64,000 bases of DNA from assembly GCF_900107775.1 (NCBI RefSeq), contig NZ_FNRF01000002.1:313129-377128 (forward strand). The letters run 5' to 3'. The stretch is from Xylanibacter ruminicola. Lineage in GTDB: Bacteria; Bacteroidota; Bacteroidia; Bacteroidales; Bacteroidaceae. The translations under genes and the position numbers were made by a program. Under the pieces are notes generated by a model. It was not told the DNA's origin, did not search any database, and saw only the letters and a list, made by a program, of their open reading frames with translations. Shown piece after piece: positions 1 to 8,307 of the stretch; within the stretch, counting starts at the first letter, position 1, and every line of letters begins with the position of its first letter.

Positions 1-185
1 TGATCGTTGGGCTGTGTCGACTGGAGGCTGCAAGTTCATGTATACCATCGTCTGAGGGTTGCCTGCCCAACGACGCAAGTCACGATGGAGGGTAGAACGC
101 TTGAGCCATGAGGCGACTCATGGACTAGATAAATGACAAACGCCATGCCTGCATGGTACAGAACCCGGCTTATAGGGGCAGTGCT
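1..185 (+). ncRNA. rnpB: RNase P RNA (class A), 3' part; 5' end outside window
   Basis: RNase P RNA is the catalytic subunit that removes 5' leaders from pre-tRNAs. The visible part matches the conserved 3' half of bacterial class A RNA: a CTTGAGCC helix near 101-108, CTAGATAAATGAC at 124-136 (E. coli CTAGATGAATGAC), and ACAGAACCCGGCTTATA at 158-174 (E. coli ACAGAACCCGGCTTATC). The molecule ends just before a run of eight T at 185-192. The 5' half, including helix P1's other strand, lies before base 1, so the gene is cut by the window edge. Identification rests on remembered consensus, with strong matches in the two most conserved blocks. Confidence 0.93.
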
Positions 186-192
186 TTTTTTT
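185..192 (+). terminator. T-run ending rnpB
   Basis: Eight consecutive T directly follow the predicted P1 end of RNase P RNA, consistent with intrinsic termination using the RNA's own terminal helix. Only one strand of that helix is in the window. Confidence 0.5.
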
Positions 193-199
193 GATAATT

Positions 200-1123
200 A
201 TGACACTCAAAAAGATATACCGTACACTTGTTCTCACCATTCGTTTCTTTACCACGAAACGAGTGATGACGCAGGCGTCTGCTCTTACTTACAGCACTTT
301 GCTAGCCATCGTGCCCATATTGGCGGTTATTTTTGCCATTGCCCGCGGCTTTGGTTATAATAAGTATATCGAGATATGGTTTCGCGATGCCTTATCGTCG
401 CAGCCGCAGGTGGCCGATATCTTGACCGACTTTGTAAACAGTTACCTGATTCACACGCAGAGTGGTATCTTCCTGGGTGTGGGCTTGCTGTTTATGCTCT
501 ACACGGTACTGATGCTGGTAAACAATGTCGAGGAGACGTTTAACGAGATATGGCAGGTAAGCAATGCGCGCCCCATTATGCGTTCGCTTACTAATTATAT
601 GGCCATGTTCTTTGTATTCCCCATCATCATTGTGGTGTCGATGGGTCTTTCCATCTTCATGGCCACCATTGCCAAGCATACCGACGGACTGCTTATCTTA
701 GGTCAGGCCATGCGCTATCTACTCGATTTTTCGCCTTATCTGCTGCTCTCGCTGCTGTTTGTAGGGCTCTACGTGTATATGCCCAATACCGACGTAAAGA
801 TCAAGAGTGCCATTGTGCCAGGCATCCTGTCGGGTGTGGCTATGCAGTTGTTGCAATTGTTCTACATCCACTCGCAGATCTGGGTAACGGGCTACAACGC
901 CATCTACGGATCGTTCGCTGCGCTGCCATTGTTCATGCTGTGGCTGCAGATATCGTGGACCATCTGCCTGTTTGGTGCGCAGCTGACATTTACCAACCAG
1001 AATCTGGATCGTATTGGTATCAACCTCGACGAGATCAACATGCATCCGCTGGTTGATATGACCGACGACGAAACAGACGAAGCGGCCAGAGCATTATACT
1101 CCGACCGCCTCGACTCTTTATAA
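200..1123 (+). CDS. YihY/BrkB-family inner membrane protein
   Basis: 307-residue polytopic membrane protein of the YihY (formerly 'ribonuclease BN') family, whose biochemical role is unsettled. About six hydrophobic segments are visible, near residues 30-55, 95-118, 133-155, 175-200, 208-230 and 240-265. The first overlaps the family's ALTYSTLLAIVP-type motif and the last has FGAQLT. The C-terminal tail is acidic and cytoplasmic-looking. I chose ATG at 200; a TTG at 191 in the same frame would begin inside the rnpB T-run. The start lies only 8 bases after that run, so the promoter must sit inside rnpB or transcription must read through. It converges on thrC with a 13-base gap and no obvious terminator. 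Confidence 0.88.
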   Translation: MTLKKIYRTLVLTIRFFTTKRVMTQASALTYSTLLAIVPILAVIFAIARGFGYNKYIEIWFRDALSSQPQVADILTDFVNSYLIHTQSGIFLGVGLLFMLYTVLMLVNNVEETFNEIWQVSNARPIMRSLTNYMAMFFVFPIIIVVSMGLSIFMATIAKHTDGLLILGQAMRYLLDFSPYLLLSLLFVGLYVYMPNTDVKIKSAIVPGILSGVAMQLLQLFYIHSQIWVTGYNAIYGSFAALPLFMLWLQISWTICLFGAQLTFTNQNLDRIGINLDEINMHPLVDMTDDETDEAARALYSDRLDSL

Positions 1124-1136
1124 ATTCAATTATTTC

Positions 1137-2471
1137 TTATTGCTTCATCAAGTAGGCTTTGAAATCAGCAAAGTTCTTACTCATGGCTACGCTTTGTTTC
1201 TCGCCACGCATAAAGGCTGCCAAGCGCTCTGGTATCTCTACATCGATACCTAGAATCTCATCCACCTTCTCCTTAAACTTAGCAGGGTGGGCTGTTTCGC
1301 AGAACACGCCAACCTCGCCAGGCTGCAGTCCGTCGGCCAGAGCCTGATAGCCGCAAGCACCGTGGGGATCCAGGATATAACCCGAAGCCTTGTAGCACTC
1401 GCGCATGGTTTCGCGAATCTGCTCGTCGCTATAGGTAGCACCGCTGATGAGTGCGCTAATCTTCTGGTGGCTCTTACCATACAGGTCGTAGATACGGGCA
1501 AAGTTCGAAGGATCGCCTACGTCCATCGCATTAGCCAAAGTCTGCTTCGATGGCTTGGGCTCGTATTTACCCGTCTGCAGATACTTGTAGAAGATGTCGT
1601 TGGCGTTGTTGGCTGCGATGAATCGCTTGATGGGCAGTCCCATCTCATGTCCGAACAGCGCTGCACAGATATTTCCGAAGTTTCCTGATGGCACACACAT
1701 CACCAGATTATTTACATTATTACATTTTTCAATTTTTGCATTTTCCTTCATGCGGGCGTAGGCGTTAAAATAGTAGAACGCCTGAGGCAGGAAACGGGCC
1801 ACATTGATTGAGTTGGCCGAAGTCAGCTTCATGTGCGCATTCAGTTCAGCATCCATAAAGGCATTTTTCACAAGAGCCTGACAGTCGTCGAACACGCCAT
1901 CCACCTCGATGGCGGTGATGTTCTTACCCAGTGTAGTAAACTGGCACTCCTGGATAGGACTTACCTTGCCCTTGGGATACAGCACATATACGTGGATACC
2001 CTCAACACCCAGGAATCCGTTGGCCACAGCCGAACCCGTATCGCCACTGGTAGCCACCAGCACGTTCACCTCTCCTTTCTCCTTCGTCCTTACTCCTTCC
2101 TCGCGAATAAAGTACTGCAGCAAGCGCGCCATAAAGCGGGCACCCACATCCTTAAAGGCGAGGGTAGGACCATGGAAAAGCTCCAAGGTGTAAATGTTAT
2201 CTTTTACGTTCACCACTGGGCAGTCGAATGCCAAGGTGTCGTACACGATATCATGCAGGGCATCAGGATCTACATCCTCGCCAAAGAAAGCACTGGCTAC
2301 GGTGTAGGCAATCTCCTGAAAACTCATTTTCTCGATGTTGTCGAAAAACTCCTGGGGCAGCTTGTTGATACGCTCGGGCATATACAGTCCGCGATCCTCA
2401 GCCAGTCCCTTAACAACTGCTTTGTGCAGGTCGGCAATAGGAGCCTTGCCGTTGGTGCTATAGTACTTCAT
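1137..2471 (-). CDS. thrC: Threonine synthase
   Basis: Converts O-phosphohomoserine to threonine using PLP; last step of the pathway. The 444-residue protein has the HGPT-LAFKDVGARF block with the PLP lysine near residue 107 and the phosphate-binding TSGDTGSA loop near 141-148. Length and order fit the ThrC fold. It is the third gene of the minus-strand unit thrA / homoserine-kinase-like / thrC, 75 bases after its neighbour across an AT-rich TTTTTACATT-type spacer. Residues about 124-135, just before the TSGDTG loop, are a charged stretch encoded by a purine-rich GGAAGGA-like repeat (2069-2102), probably a surface loop insertion. The ATG at 2471 is the only reasonable start. Confidence 0.96.
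   Translation of the reverse strand: MKYYSTNGKAPIADLHKAVVKGLAEDRGLYMPERINKLPQEFFDNIEKMSFQEIAYTVASAFFGEDVDPDALHDIVYDTLAFDCPVVNVKDNIYTLELFHGPTLAFKDVGARFMARLLQYFIREEGVRTKEKGEVNVLVATSGDTGSAVANGFLGVEGIHVYVLYPKGKVSPIQECQFTTLGKNITAIEVDGVFDDCQALVKNAFMDAELNAHMKLTSANSINVARFLPQAFYYFNAYARMKENAKIEKCNNVNNLVMCVPSGNFGNICAALFGHEMGLPIKRFIAANNANDIFYKYLQTGKYEPKPSKQTLANAMDVGDPSNFARIYDLYGKSHQKISALISGATYSDEQIRETMRECYKASGYILDPHGACGYQALADGLQPGEVGVFCETAHPAKFKEKVDEILGIDVEIPERLAAFMRGEKQSVAMSKNFADFKAYLMKQ
2069..2102 (-). repeat. Purine-rich repeat inside thrC
   Basis: On the coding strand this reads as drifting copies of AAGGA/GAAGGAG and encodes a short charged loop. A similar stretch lies in the neighbouring gene at 3231-3266. 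Confidence 0.5.
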
Positions 2472-2475
2472 ATTT

Positions 2476-2546
2476 TCTTAATGTAACAATTTAAAAATTT
2501 AATAATGTAAAAATTAATTTTTGCATTTTATCATTTTTACATTTTT
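2476..2546. repeat. AT-rich intergenic string (TTTTTACATT type)
   Basis: Spacer between thrC and the upstream gene, made of loosely repeated units such as TTTTTACATT, TTTTTGCATT and their complements. The same type of string recurs near 15551, 15695 and 61067. Confidence 0.5.
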
Positions 2547-3821
2547 TCATTGAATCTTCATGAATTCATGCATGAATTCTTGAAGTTTCAAAATTCCGTA
2601 ACTACCTGATACGCAGCTCACTTCGTCGTATTGCTGAACCTCGTCTGCCACGATGCCTTTGTGCCAAATCAGGAATGGCACGGGCTGTCCCACGTGTATA
2701 CGCATCTCAACAGGTGTCAGGTGGTCGGGCAGTACTGCCAGGCACACGGGCTCGTTCATCTTAAGGATGTGCTCGTAGATAGGTTTGATGAGTCGCTGGT
2801 CCAGATACTCGATGGTTTTCAGCTTCAGTTCCAGGTCGCCATCATGTCCGGCTTCGTCGCTGGCTTCAACGTGTACAAACACAAAGTCGTCGTGCTCCAG
2901 CGCCTCGATAGCTGCCTGCGCCTTTCCCTCGTAATTAGTATCGGCCAAACCGGTAGCACCTTCCACTTCCACAATCTTCAAACCAGCGTAGTGACCGATG
3001 CCGCGAATCAAATCCACAGCCGAAATCACCGTACCCGATTTGATGTCGGGATACTGCTGCATCAGCGTTTCCATCGACGGACGATAGCCACCGCTCCAAG
3101 GCCAGATGCTGTTAGCCTGTCGCTCGCCCTTGGCGGCCTTAGCCTGATTATAAGGGTGCTTAGGCAGCAGCTCCTGCGATTTCAGAATCAGCTCGTTCAG
3201 CAGTTCCGCCGTCTCTTCAGGAGTCAGAGCATCGTCCTTCCTCCTTCCTCCGTCGTCCTTCCTCGAATCTGGTTTCACCAGCAGTGGGCGCCACTCCTCA
3301 TTGGGATGATCGTGGGGTGGGGCGCAGGTAATGTGCTTGTTACCGCCCTTGATTACCAACAGGTGGCGATACTGTATGCCCGTGATAAATTTCACACGCT
3401 CACAGCCCTGACGCTCGTTTATGGGCTTGGCCAGGGTTTCGTTCAGATAGTCAATCAGCAGACGTGCATCTTCTGTTTCCAGATTACCACCGTTATGCGT
3501 AATAATCTTTCCGTCCTGCAGATTAATGATGTTACAGCGCAGAGCCAGATCGTCGTCGGCCATCTCGTAGCCTATCGAGGCAGCCTCCAGCGGTCCGCGA
3601 CCCTCGTACACCTTATTCAGGTCGTAGCCCAGAATCGCTGTGTTAGCCACCTCGCTACCAGGAGGAAATCCCTCAGGCACCGTAATCAGTCGCCCGCAGC
3701 GTCCCTCCTTAGCCAGCTGGTCCATCATCGGCTTCGCCGCATATTGTAGCAGCGTCTTTCCCCCTAATCTTTCAACGGGCAAATCCGCCATTCCATCTCC
3801 AAGTATAATAATGTGTTTCAT
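2547..3821 (-). CDS. Phosphoglycerate-mutase-like protein, probable homoserine kinase
   Basis: 424-residue protein of the cofactor-independent phosphoglycerate mutase (ApgM) branch of the alkaline phosphatase superfamily. Visible motifs are the N-terminal metal site LGDGMAD, the nucleophile block PGSEVANTAILGYD followed by GRGPLEA, and the C-terminal DHLTPVEMRIH metal-binding block followed by PVPF. This ApgM subgroup has long been annotated as 'proposed homoserine kinase' because it occupies the thrB slot in thr operons. Here it sits between thrA and thrC, and no GHMP-type thrB is in the window. Assignment as homoserine kinase is therefore inference from family and context; a mutase role is the alternative. 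A charged insertion near residues 186-197 is encoded by a purine-rich repeat. Confidence 0.85.
   Translation of the reverse strand: MKHIIILGDGMADLPVERLGGKTLLQYAAKPMMDQLAKEGRCGRLITVPEGFPPGSEVANTAILGYDLNKVYEGRGPLEAASIGYEMADDDLALRCNIINLQDGKIITHNGGNLETEDARLLIDYLNETLAKPINERQGCERVKFITGIQYRHLLVIKGGNKHITCAPPHDHPNEEWRPLLVKPDSRKDDGGRRKDDALTPEETAELLNELILKSQELLPKHPYNQAKAAKGERQANSIWPWSGGYRPSMETLMQQYPDIKSGTVISAVDLIRGIGHYAGLKIVEVEGATGLADTNYEGKAQAAIEALEHDDFVFVHVEASDEAGHDGDLELKLKTIEYLDQRLIKPIYEHILKMNEPVCLAVLPDHLTPVEMRIHVGQPVPFLIWHKGIVADEVQQYDEVSCVSGSYGILKLQEFMHEFMKIQ
3231..3266 (-). repeat. Purine-rich repeat inside the homoserine-kinase-like gene
   Basis: Coding strand is GGAAGGA/GGACGA-like and encodes a run of D, R, K and G residues. 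It resembles the in-frame stretch in thrC. Confidence 0.5.
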
Positions 3822-3827
3822 ATCTTA

Positions 3828-3855
3828 AATTCGTGTTATTCGCGTAATTCGTGCC
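3828..3855. repeat. Copy A of GGCACGAATTACGCG repeat
   Basis: Intergenic copy (reverse orientation) of a short repeat whose unit reads GGCACGAATTACGCGAAT. Fuller palindromic copies are at 25549-25614 and 27320-27384. It lies between thrA and the next gene of the operon, so it is transcribed. Confidence 0.65.
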
Positions 3856-3859
3856 TAAA

Positions 3860-6292
3860 TTAAATATTCGCGATGCTCATGATGTTGGCGAACACACCTG
3901 CGGCGGTAACTGATGCGCCGGCACCATATCCTTGTATCAGCATCGGGTACTCCTTGTAGCGCTCGGTGGTTAGCAGTACGATGTTGTTGCTACCCTCCAG
4001 ACGGTAGAACGGATGGTTGATGTCAACCTCGCGCAGCGCCACACTCGTAACGCCATTCTCCATCGTGGCCACAAAGCGCCAACGCTTGCCCTCGGCCTCC
4101 AGCTTCTGGCGTCGTGCCTCAAAGTCGGCATCCAGCGCGGGCAACTTCTTCCAGAAGTCATCCACCGTACCCTCGAAGTACTCGTTAGGCACAAACAGGC
4201 GCTTCTCTACGTCGGCCTGTTCCACCTTGTAGCCAGCCTCGCGGGTCAGGATCACCAGCTTGCGAACCACATCCGTACCACTCAGGTCGATACGTGGATC
4301 GGGCTCGCTGTAACCCTGCTCCTTGGCACGTTTTACCGTCTCCGAGAAAGGCACGTCGGCAGCTATCTCATTAAATATAAAGTTCAGCGTACCGCTCAGC
4401 ACGGCCTCGATTTTCAGGATCTTATCGCCCGAGTTACGCAGGTCGTTGATGGTGCCGATGATAGGCAGACCGGCGCCCACGTTGGTCTCGTAACGGAACC
4501 ACACGCCACGGTCGCGAGCCGTCTTCTTCAGCTTCATATAGTTGGCGTAATCGCTCGAAGCCGCCAGTTTGTTGGCAGCAATCACGCTGATGTTATGCTC
4601 CAGGAACGATTGGTACAGCGCAGCTATATCCTTGCTGGCGGTACAATCCACAAACACGCTGTTAAAAATGTTCATGCCAATCACCTCGTCGCGCAGGTTC
4701 TTGCCCTGCGCCTCGGGGGCTTTCAGCAGCTCGCGGTAGTTCTCCAGGTCGATGCCGTCGCGGTCGTAGATACCAGCTTTCGACGAGGCGATACCCACCA
4801 CGTTCAACTTCAGTCCGTTGCGTTGCATCAGCGTTTCGTACTGATTGCGAATCTGCTCAATCAGCTTGCCACCCACGGTACCCACACCGCAGATGAACAG
4901 GTTAAGCACCTTGTACTCTGAGAGGAAGAACGAGTCGTGCAGCACGTTGAGCGACTTGCGCAGGAACTTGCCATCCACTACAAACGAGATGTTGGTCTCC
5001 GAAGCACCCTGTGCACAGGCAATCACGCTGATACCACTGCGGCCCAATGTGCCAAACAGCTTTCCAGCAATACCTGGTGTGTGCTTCATGTTCTCGCCTA
5101 CGATAGCGATGGTGGCCAGTCCGCTTTCAGCGTGCATGGGGAACATGGCACCCGTCTCAATCTCCTTGGCAAACTCGTCGTTCAGCACCTCTACAGCATC
5201 GGCAGCATCCTCGTCGCGCACACCGATTGAGGTTGAGTTCTCTGACGATGCCTGCGATACCATGAACACACTGATACCCTTGTTGGCCAGCGTGGTAAAA
5301 ATGCGTCGGTTCACACCAATCACACCCACCATCGAGAGTCCCGTTACTGTAATCAGCGTGGTACCCTTAATGCTGCTGATACCTTTAATAGGCTTCTGGT
5401 CGTTCTCAATATGATCCTTAATCAGCGTGCCCGGGTGTTCGGGGTTGAATGTATTCTTAACCTTAATGGGAATGTTCTTTACACAAACGGGGTAGATGGT
5501 TGGGGGATAGATAACCTTGGCACCAAAGTTACACAGCTCCATCGCCTCGATGTAGCTCAGCTCGTTAATGGTGTAGGCCGTCTTAATCACACGTGGGTCG
5601 GCGGTCATAAAGCCATCCACGTCGGTCCATATCTCCAGCACCTCGGCATCCAGTGCTGCAGCAATGATGGCGGCTGTGTAATCGCTACCGCCACGTCCCA
5701 GGTTCGTGGTCTCACTGGTGTCCTTATCACGGCTGATAAAGCCAGGCACCACAGCCACCTCGGGCATATCTTTAAACGCCTCGCGAACCAGCTGGTTGGT
5801 CAAATCAGCCACCAGGCGGTGCTTGCCGTTCTTTTTTTCTGTACGGATAAAGTCGCGACTGTTCATGCGCTTGCCACCCTTAATCAGCGTGGCCACGATG
5901 TTCGACGATAAACGCTCGCCGTAACTTACAATCGCATCTTCTGTCTTTTTCGAGAGATCGTGAATCAGATATACGCCATAATAAATGCTCTTCAACTGGT
6001 CGAACAGCTGATCCACTTTATTGAATAAATCTACGCGCTTTTTGTCATCGGTAATGATGGTGTCGATCATTTGGTGATGTCGTGTCACCATAGCGTCGAA
6101 TTCCTCGCGCCACTTGTCGTCACCCTTCAGGGCCATCTGCGATGTGGCAATCAACTTATCGGTGATACCGCCCAGCGCACTAACTACTACTACGACAGGT
6201 TGCGTCCGAGCCTCTGTCTCAACGATTTTTTTCAAGCTAAGAATGCTTTTTACGGAACCTACGGACGTTCCGCCGAATTTCAATACTTTCAT
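3860..6292 (-). CDS. thrA: Bifunctional aspartate kinase / homoserine dehydrogenase
   Basis: Catalyses the first and third steps of the aspartate family pathway to threonine and methionine. The 810-residue protein opens with the aspartokinase signature KFGGTSVGS, carries the kinase domain to about residue 280, then regulatory ACT domains (VTGLSMVGVIGV and TIAIVGEN blocks), and a homoserine dehydrogenase domain from about residue 460 starting with the nucleotide-binding GVGTVGG motif. I start at ATG 6292 because the protein then begins directly with MKVLKFGG; a TTG four codons earlier is less likely. First gene of the thr unit, with a clear -33/-7 promoter upstream (6361-6392). Feedback inhibition by threonine through the ACT domains is expected from the family. 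No leader peptide or riboswitch was seen. Confidence 0.96.
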   Translation of the reverse strand: MKVLKFGGTSVGSVKSILSLKKIVETEARTQPVVVVVSALGGITDKLIATSQMALKGDDKWREEFDAMVTRHHQMIDTIITDDKKRVDLFNKVDQLFDQLKSIYYGVYLIHDLSKKTEDAIVSYGERLSSNIVATLIKGGKRMNSRDFIRTEKKNGKHRLVADLTNQLVREAFKDMPEVAVVPGFISRDKDTSETTNLGRGGSDYTAAIIAAALDAEVLEIWTDVDGFMTADPRVIKTAYTINELSYIEAMELCNFGAKVIYPPTIYPVCVKNIPIKVKNTFNPEHPGTLIKDHIENDQKPIKGISSIKGTTLITVTGLSMVGVIGVNRRIFTTLANKGISVFMVSQASSENSTSIGVRDEDAADAVEVLNDEFAKEIETGAMFPMHAESGLATIAIVGENMKHTPGIAGKLFGTLGRSGISVIACAQGASETNISFVVDGKFLRKSLNVLHDSFFLSEYKVLNLFICGVGTVGGKLIEQIRNQYETLMQRNGLKLNVVGIASSKAGIYDRDGIDLENYRELLKAPEAQGKNLRDEVIGMNIFNSVFVDCTASKDIAALYQSFLEHNISVIAANKLAASSDYANYMKLKKTARDRGVWFRYETNVGAGLPIIGTINDLRNSGDKILKIEAVLSGTLNFIFNEIAADVPFSETVKRAKEQGYSEPDPRIDLSGTDVVRKLVILTREAGYKVEQADVEKRLFVPNEYFEGTVDDFWKKLPALDADFEARRQKLEAEGKRWRFVATMENGVTSVALREVDINHPFYRLEGSNNIVLLTTERYKEYPMLIQGYGAGASVTAAGVFANIMSIANI

Positions 6293-6360
6293 ATTCCTAT
6301 GCAATTTATCTTGCCTTTAGCGGTACCCTTAAACAAGCAGGGCTTCATCCACCGGCGCTG

Positions 6361-6392
6361 CAAAGGTAAGTGTTTTTAAGCAAATGACCAAA
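6361..6392 (-). promoter_or_regulatory. Promoter of the thr operon
   Basis: On the minus strand: -7 box TACCTTTG (6361-6368) and TTTG at 6389-6392, exactly 20 bases apart. This predicts a leader of roughly 60 bases before thrA. Confidence 0.72.
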
Positions 6393-6421
6393 TTTCTGAA
6401 AGAATTTTTAGCCATTTACTT

Positions 6422-7168
6422 TCATTTTATCATAATTCCCGTATAAATTCTTCCACTTTTTATACCCAAGCGCCTGGCCGAGAAAAACTGGTCGTAGTGC
6501 TCGTAGGTACAAACGGCGGCTGTTTCAATGTGTTTTTCGGCTGCGCCAGCCAGCTGCATATCCAGCGCGTTGGCCTGCCAAAGGTCGATGTGCCACTTGC
6601 CGTTACGCTTAAAGGCTATGCGGTTCATGTCAAAATCCGCCTGCGCAAAGGCGTCGTACACCTCGTCGCCCACCTCAAAGGCGTCAGGACCTATGCTGGG
6701 GCCTATCACTATCTTCAGGTCTTCAGGTTTTGTGCCGTAGCGCTGCTGCATGGCCTCGATGGTTTTGCGGCCGATACGAGCCACCGTGCCTCGCCATCCC
6801 GCATGGGCAGCTGCTATCGCGCGCGTGCGTGCATCATACATAAGTATAGGCACACAGTCGGCTGTTGATACGCCGATGCAGGTGCGGGGCAGGGTAGTAA
6901 TCAGGGCGTCGATCCCCTCAAAGCGGTCGCCCAGGTTCTGGGCTGTTACCTCAGCCACTTTGGTGTCGTGTACCTGGCGTGGCAGCACCAGATGCTGGTC
7001 GTCAATCTCCAGCATCTGGCACATGTCGCGTCGGCAATCGGCTACGTGCTGCGCATCGTCGTCGGTATACCAGGTAATGTTAAACCCCTGGTAAGGTTCG
7101 TCCATATCCACAGAGCCTCGCTCAGTCGAGAAGGCAATGATGTCGTGTTCGTTCTGCAGATGTAGCAT
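6422..7168 (-). CDS. pgeF: Peptidoglycan editing factor PgeF (YfiH/laccase-domain family)
   Basis: Member of the copper/zinc-binding laccase-domain family; E. coli PgeF is known to remove wrongly incorporated amino acids from muropeptides, and relatives act as purine nucleosidases. The 248-residue protein shows the family's His/Cys set: PRQVHDTKV, STADCVPI and AAAHAGWRGT, then GPSIGPDAFEVGDEV. I chose ATG 7168, giving MLHLQ followed by the usual IIAFSTERG; a TTG at 7192 would overlap the upstream stop. It follows the TlpA-like gene with a 13-base gap, so the two are probably co-transcribed. It converges on nothing: thrA begins 130 bases further downstream on the same strand. Confidence 0.92.
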   Translation of the reverse strand: MLHLQNEHDIIAFSTERGSVDMDEPYQGFNITWYTDDDAQHVADCRRDMCQMLEIDDQHLVLPRQVHDTKVAEVTAQNLGDRFEGIDALITTLPRTCIGVSTADCVPILMYDARTRAIAAAHAGWRGTVARIGRKTIEAMQQRYGTKPEDLKIVIGPSIGPDAFEVGDEVYDAFAQADFDMNRIAFKRNGKWHIDLWQANALDMQLAGAAEKHIETAAVCTYEHYDQFFSARRLGIKSGRIYTGIMIK

Positions 7169-7181
7169 GCCGTTAGGGTTT

Positions 7182-8177
7182 TTATTCGCCAAAAATCTCC
7201 TTCAGTTTGTCCTGCAGGCCCTGTGCACGCAAGCCACGAGCCACAATCTTTCCCTGTGGATCGATCAGCAGGTTATCAGGAATGCTGTTCACCTCGTACA
7301 GTCCCGAAGCCACAGTCTTCCAGCCCTTCAGGTCCGACAGATGTGTCCAAGGCATCTTCAGGTCGGTGATAGCCTTTACCCAAGGCTCCTTTCTGTTGTC
7401 GAACGAGAGTCCTACGATGTCAAATCCCTTATCGTGATACTTCTCGTAAGCCTTCACCACGTTAGGCATCTCAGCGCGACAAGGTCCACACCACGAAGCC
7501 CAGAAATCCACCAGCACCCATTTTCCTTTGCCCACATACTCGCTCAGCTTGTGCATATTGCCGTCGGTATCAGGCTCCTCCAGGTCGGTAAACTGCTTAC
7601 CGATATAGGCAGCCTTCTTAGCTCTGTCGGCCTGCTCAAACTCGTACTCCTTGATAGCGCTCTGCACAGCGGGATGGTTAGCCCAAACAGGCTTGGCAGC
7701 CATCATCTTCTGCAGCTTCTCCAGTCCGAATTCCTCCAGATACTGCTCCACAAAGGCCACAGGAATCATGGTGTTCACCTCGTCGGTATAAATCTTCTCC
7801 AATCCCTTCTTCACGCCCAACTTGCCGTAGGCCGCATTCATGTTGATATCGTAGCGCACCAGTCGCTCGTTCTGGGCCGATCCTGTTACGGTAGTGTCGT
7901 TCAGGTTCACAGTTACAGGTGTGCCATCGTTGATAATGGGCATCATCCAGCTAATGCTGCTGTTTCTGATTATCAGCAATGCGTTCTTCTCGGCTGTACC
8001 ACTAATGCTGAATTTGCCGTTCTCAACCGTAGCGTTCTCCATTTTACGCGCCTGGGCGTCGATCACCATCACCTTAGCGCCGTTATCCTTACTCACACCA
8101 CTGATGGTGTAGTTAATCTGTTGGGCTTTAGCCCCTGCAGCCATCATGATAGCCGCTGCAAATAATACCTTTTTCAT
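7182..8177 (-). CDS. TlpA-like thioredoxin-family protein with N-terminal DUF4369-like domain
   Basis: 331-residue exported protein. A signal peptide (KKVLFAAAIMMAAGAKAQ) is followed by a beta-rich domain resembling DUF4369 (about 22-130), a helical linker, and a C-terminal TlpA/AhpC-TSA thioredoxin domain with the active site WASWCGPC near residue 230. Such proteins keep periplasmic cysteines reduced or serve in envelope redox in Bacteroidetes. The preceding promoter box (8219-8226) gives a short leader. Exact substrate cannot be read from sequence. Confidence 0.9.
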   Translation of the reverse strand: MKKVLFAAAIMMAAGAKAQQINYTISGVSKDNGAKVMVIDAQARKMENATVENGKFSISGTAEKNALLIIRNSSISWMMPIINDGTPVTVNLNDTTVTGSAQNERLVRYDINMNAAYGKLGVKKGLEKIYTDEVNTMIPVAFVEQYLEEFGLEKLQKMMAAKPVWANHPAVQSAIKEYEFEQADRAKKAAYIGKQFTDLEEPDTDGNMHKLSEYVGKGKWVLVDFWASWCGPCRAEMPNVVKAYEKYHDKGFDIVGLSFDNRKEPWVKAITDLKMPWTHLSDLKGWKTVASGLYEVNSIPDNLLIDPQGKIVARGLRAQGLQDKLKEIFGE

Positions 8178-8218
8178 AACTTATGTCTTGTTAATACTAC
8201 TAATCTAATTTTTGCCTG

Positions 8219-8226
8219 CAAAGATA
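8219..8226 (-). promoter_or_regulatory. -7 box of the TlpA-like gene
   Basis: TATCTTTG on the minus strand, 42 bases before the start codon. No clear -33 TTG at 20 bases. The intergenic region also carries a diverging plus-strand box at 8269-8276. Confidence 0.6.
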
Positions 8227-8268
8227 CAAAAAATCGTAATAACATTACATCATTCCAACTTTTTTTAC

Positions 8269-8276
8269 TATTTTTG
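8269..8276 (+). promoter_or_regulatory. -7 box of the 8308 gene
   Basis: TATTTTTG, 31 bases upstream of the ATG at 8308; diverges from the TlpA promoter. Confidence 0.55.
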
Positions 8277-8307
8277 CACGCAAATTAATTTTATAACCAT
8301 AATAAAT

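Noticed and set aside
4013..4921. Long antisense ORF over thrA
   Set aside because: Shadow frame of a GC-structured gene; no motif or promoter. The same applies to other antisense frames over thrC, MscS, metH, gyrA and clpC.
6293..6360. Threonine attenuator or riboswitch before thrA
   Set aside because: The leader is only about 60 bases, with no Thr/Ile-rich leader peptide and no clear terminator hairpin.
8212..8307. Upstream start for the HELFH protein
   Set aside because: The extension covers the promoter box and precedes a perfect signal peptide beginning at 8308.
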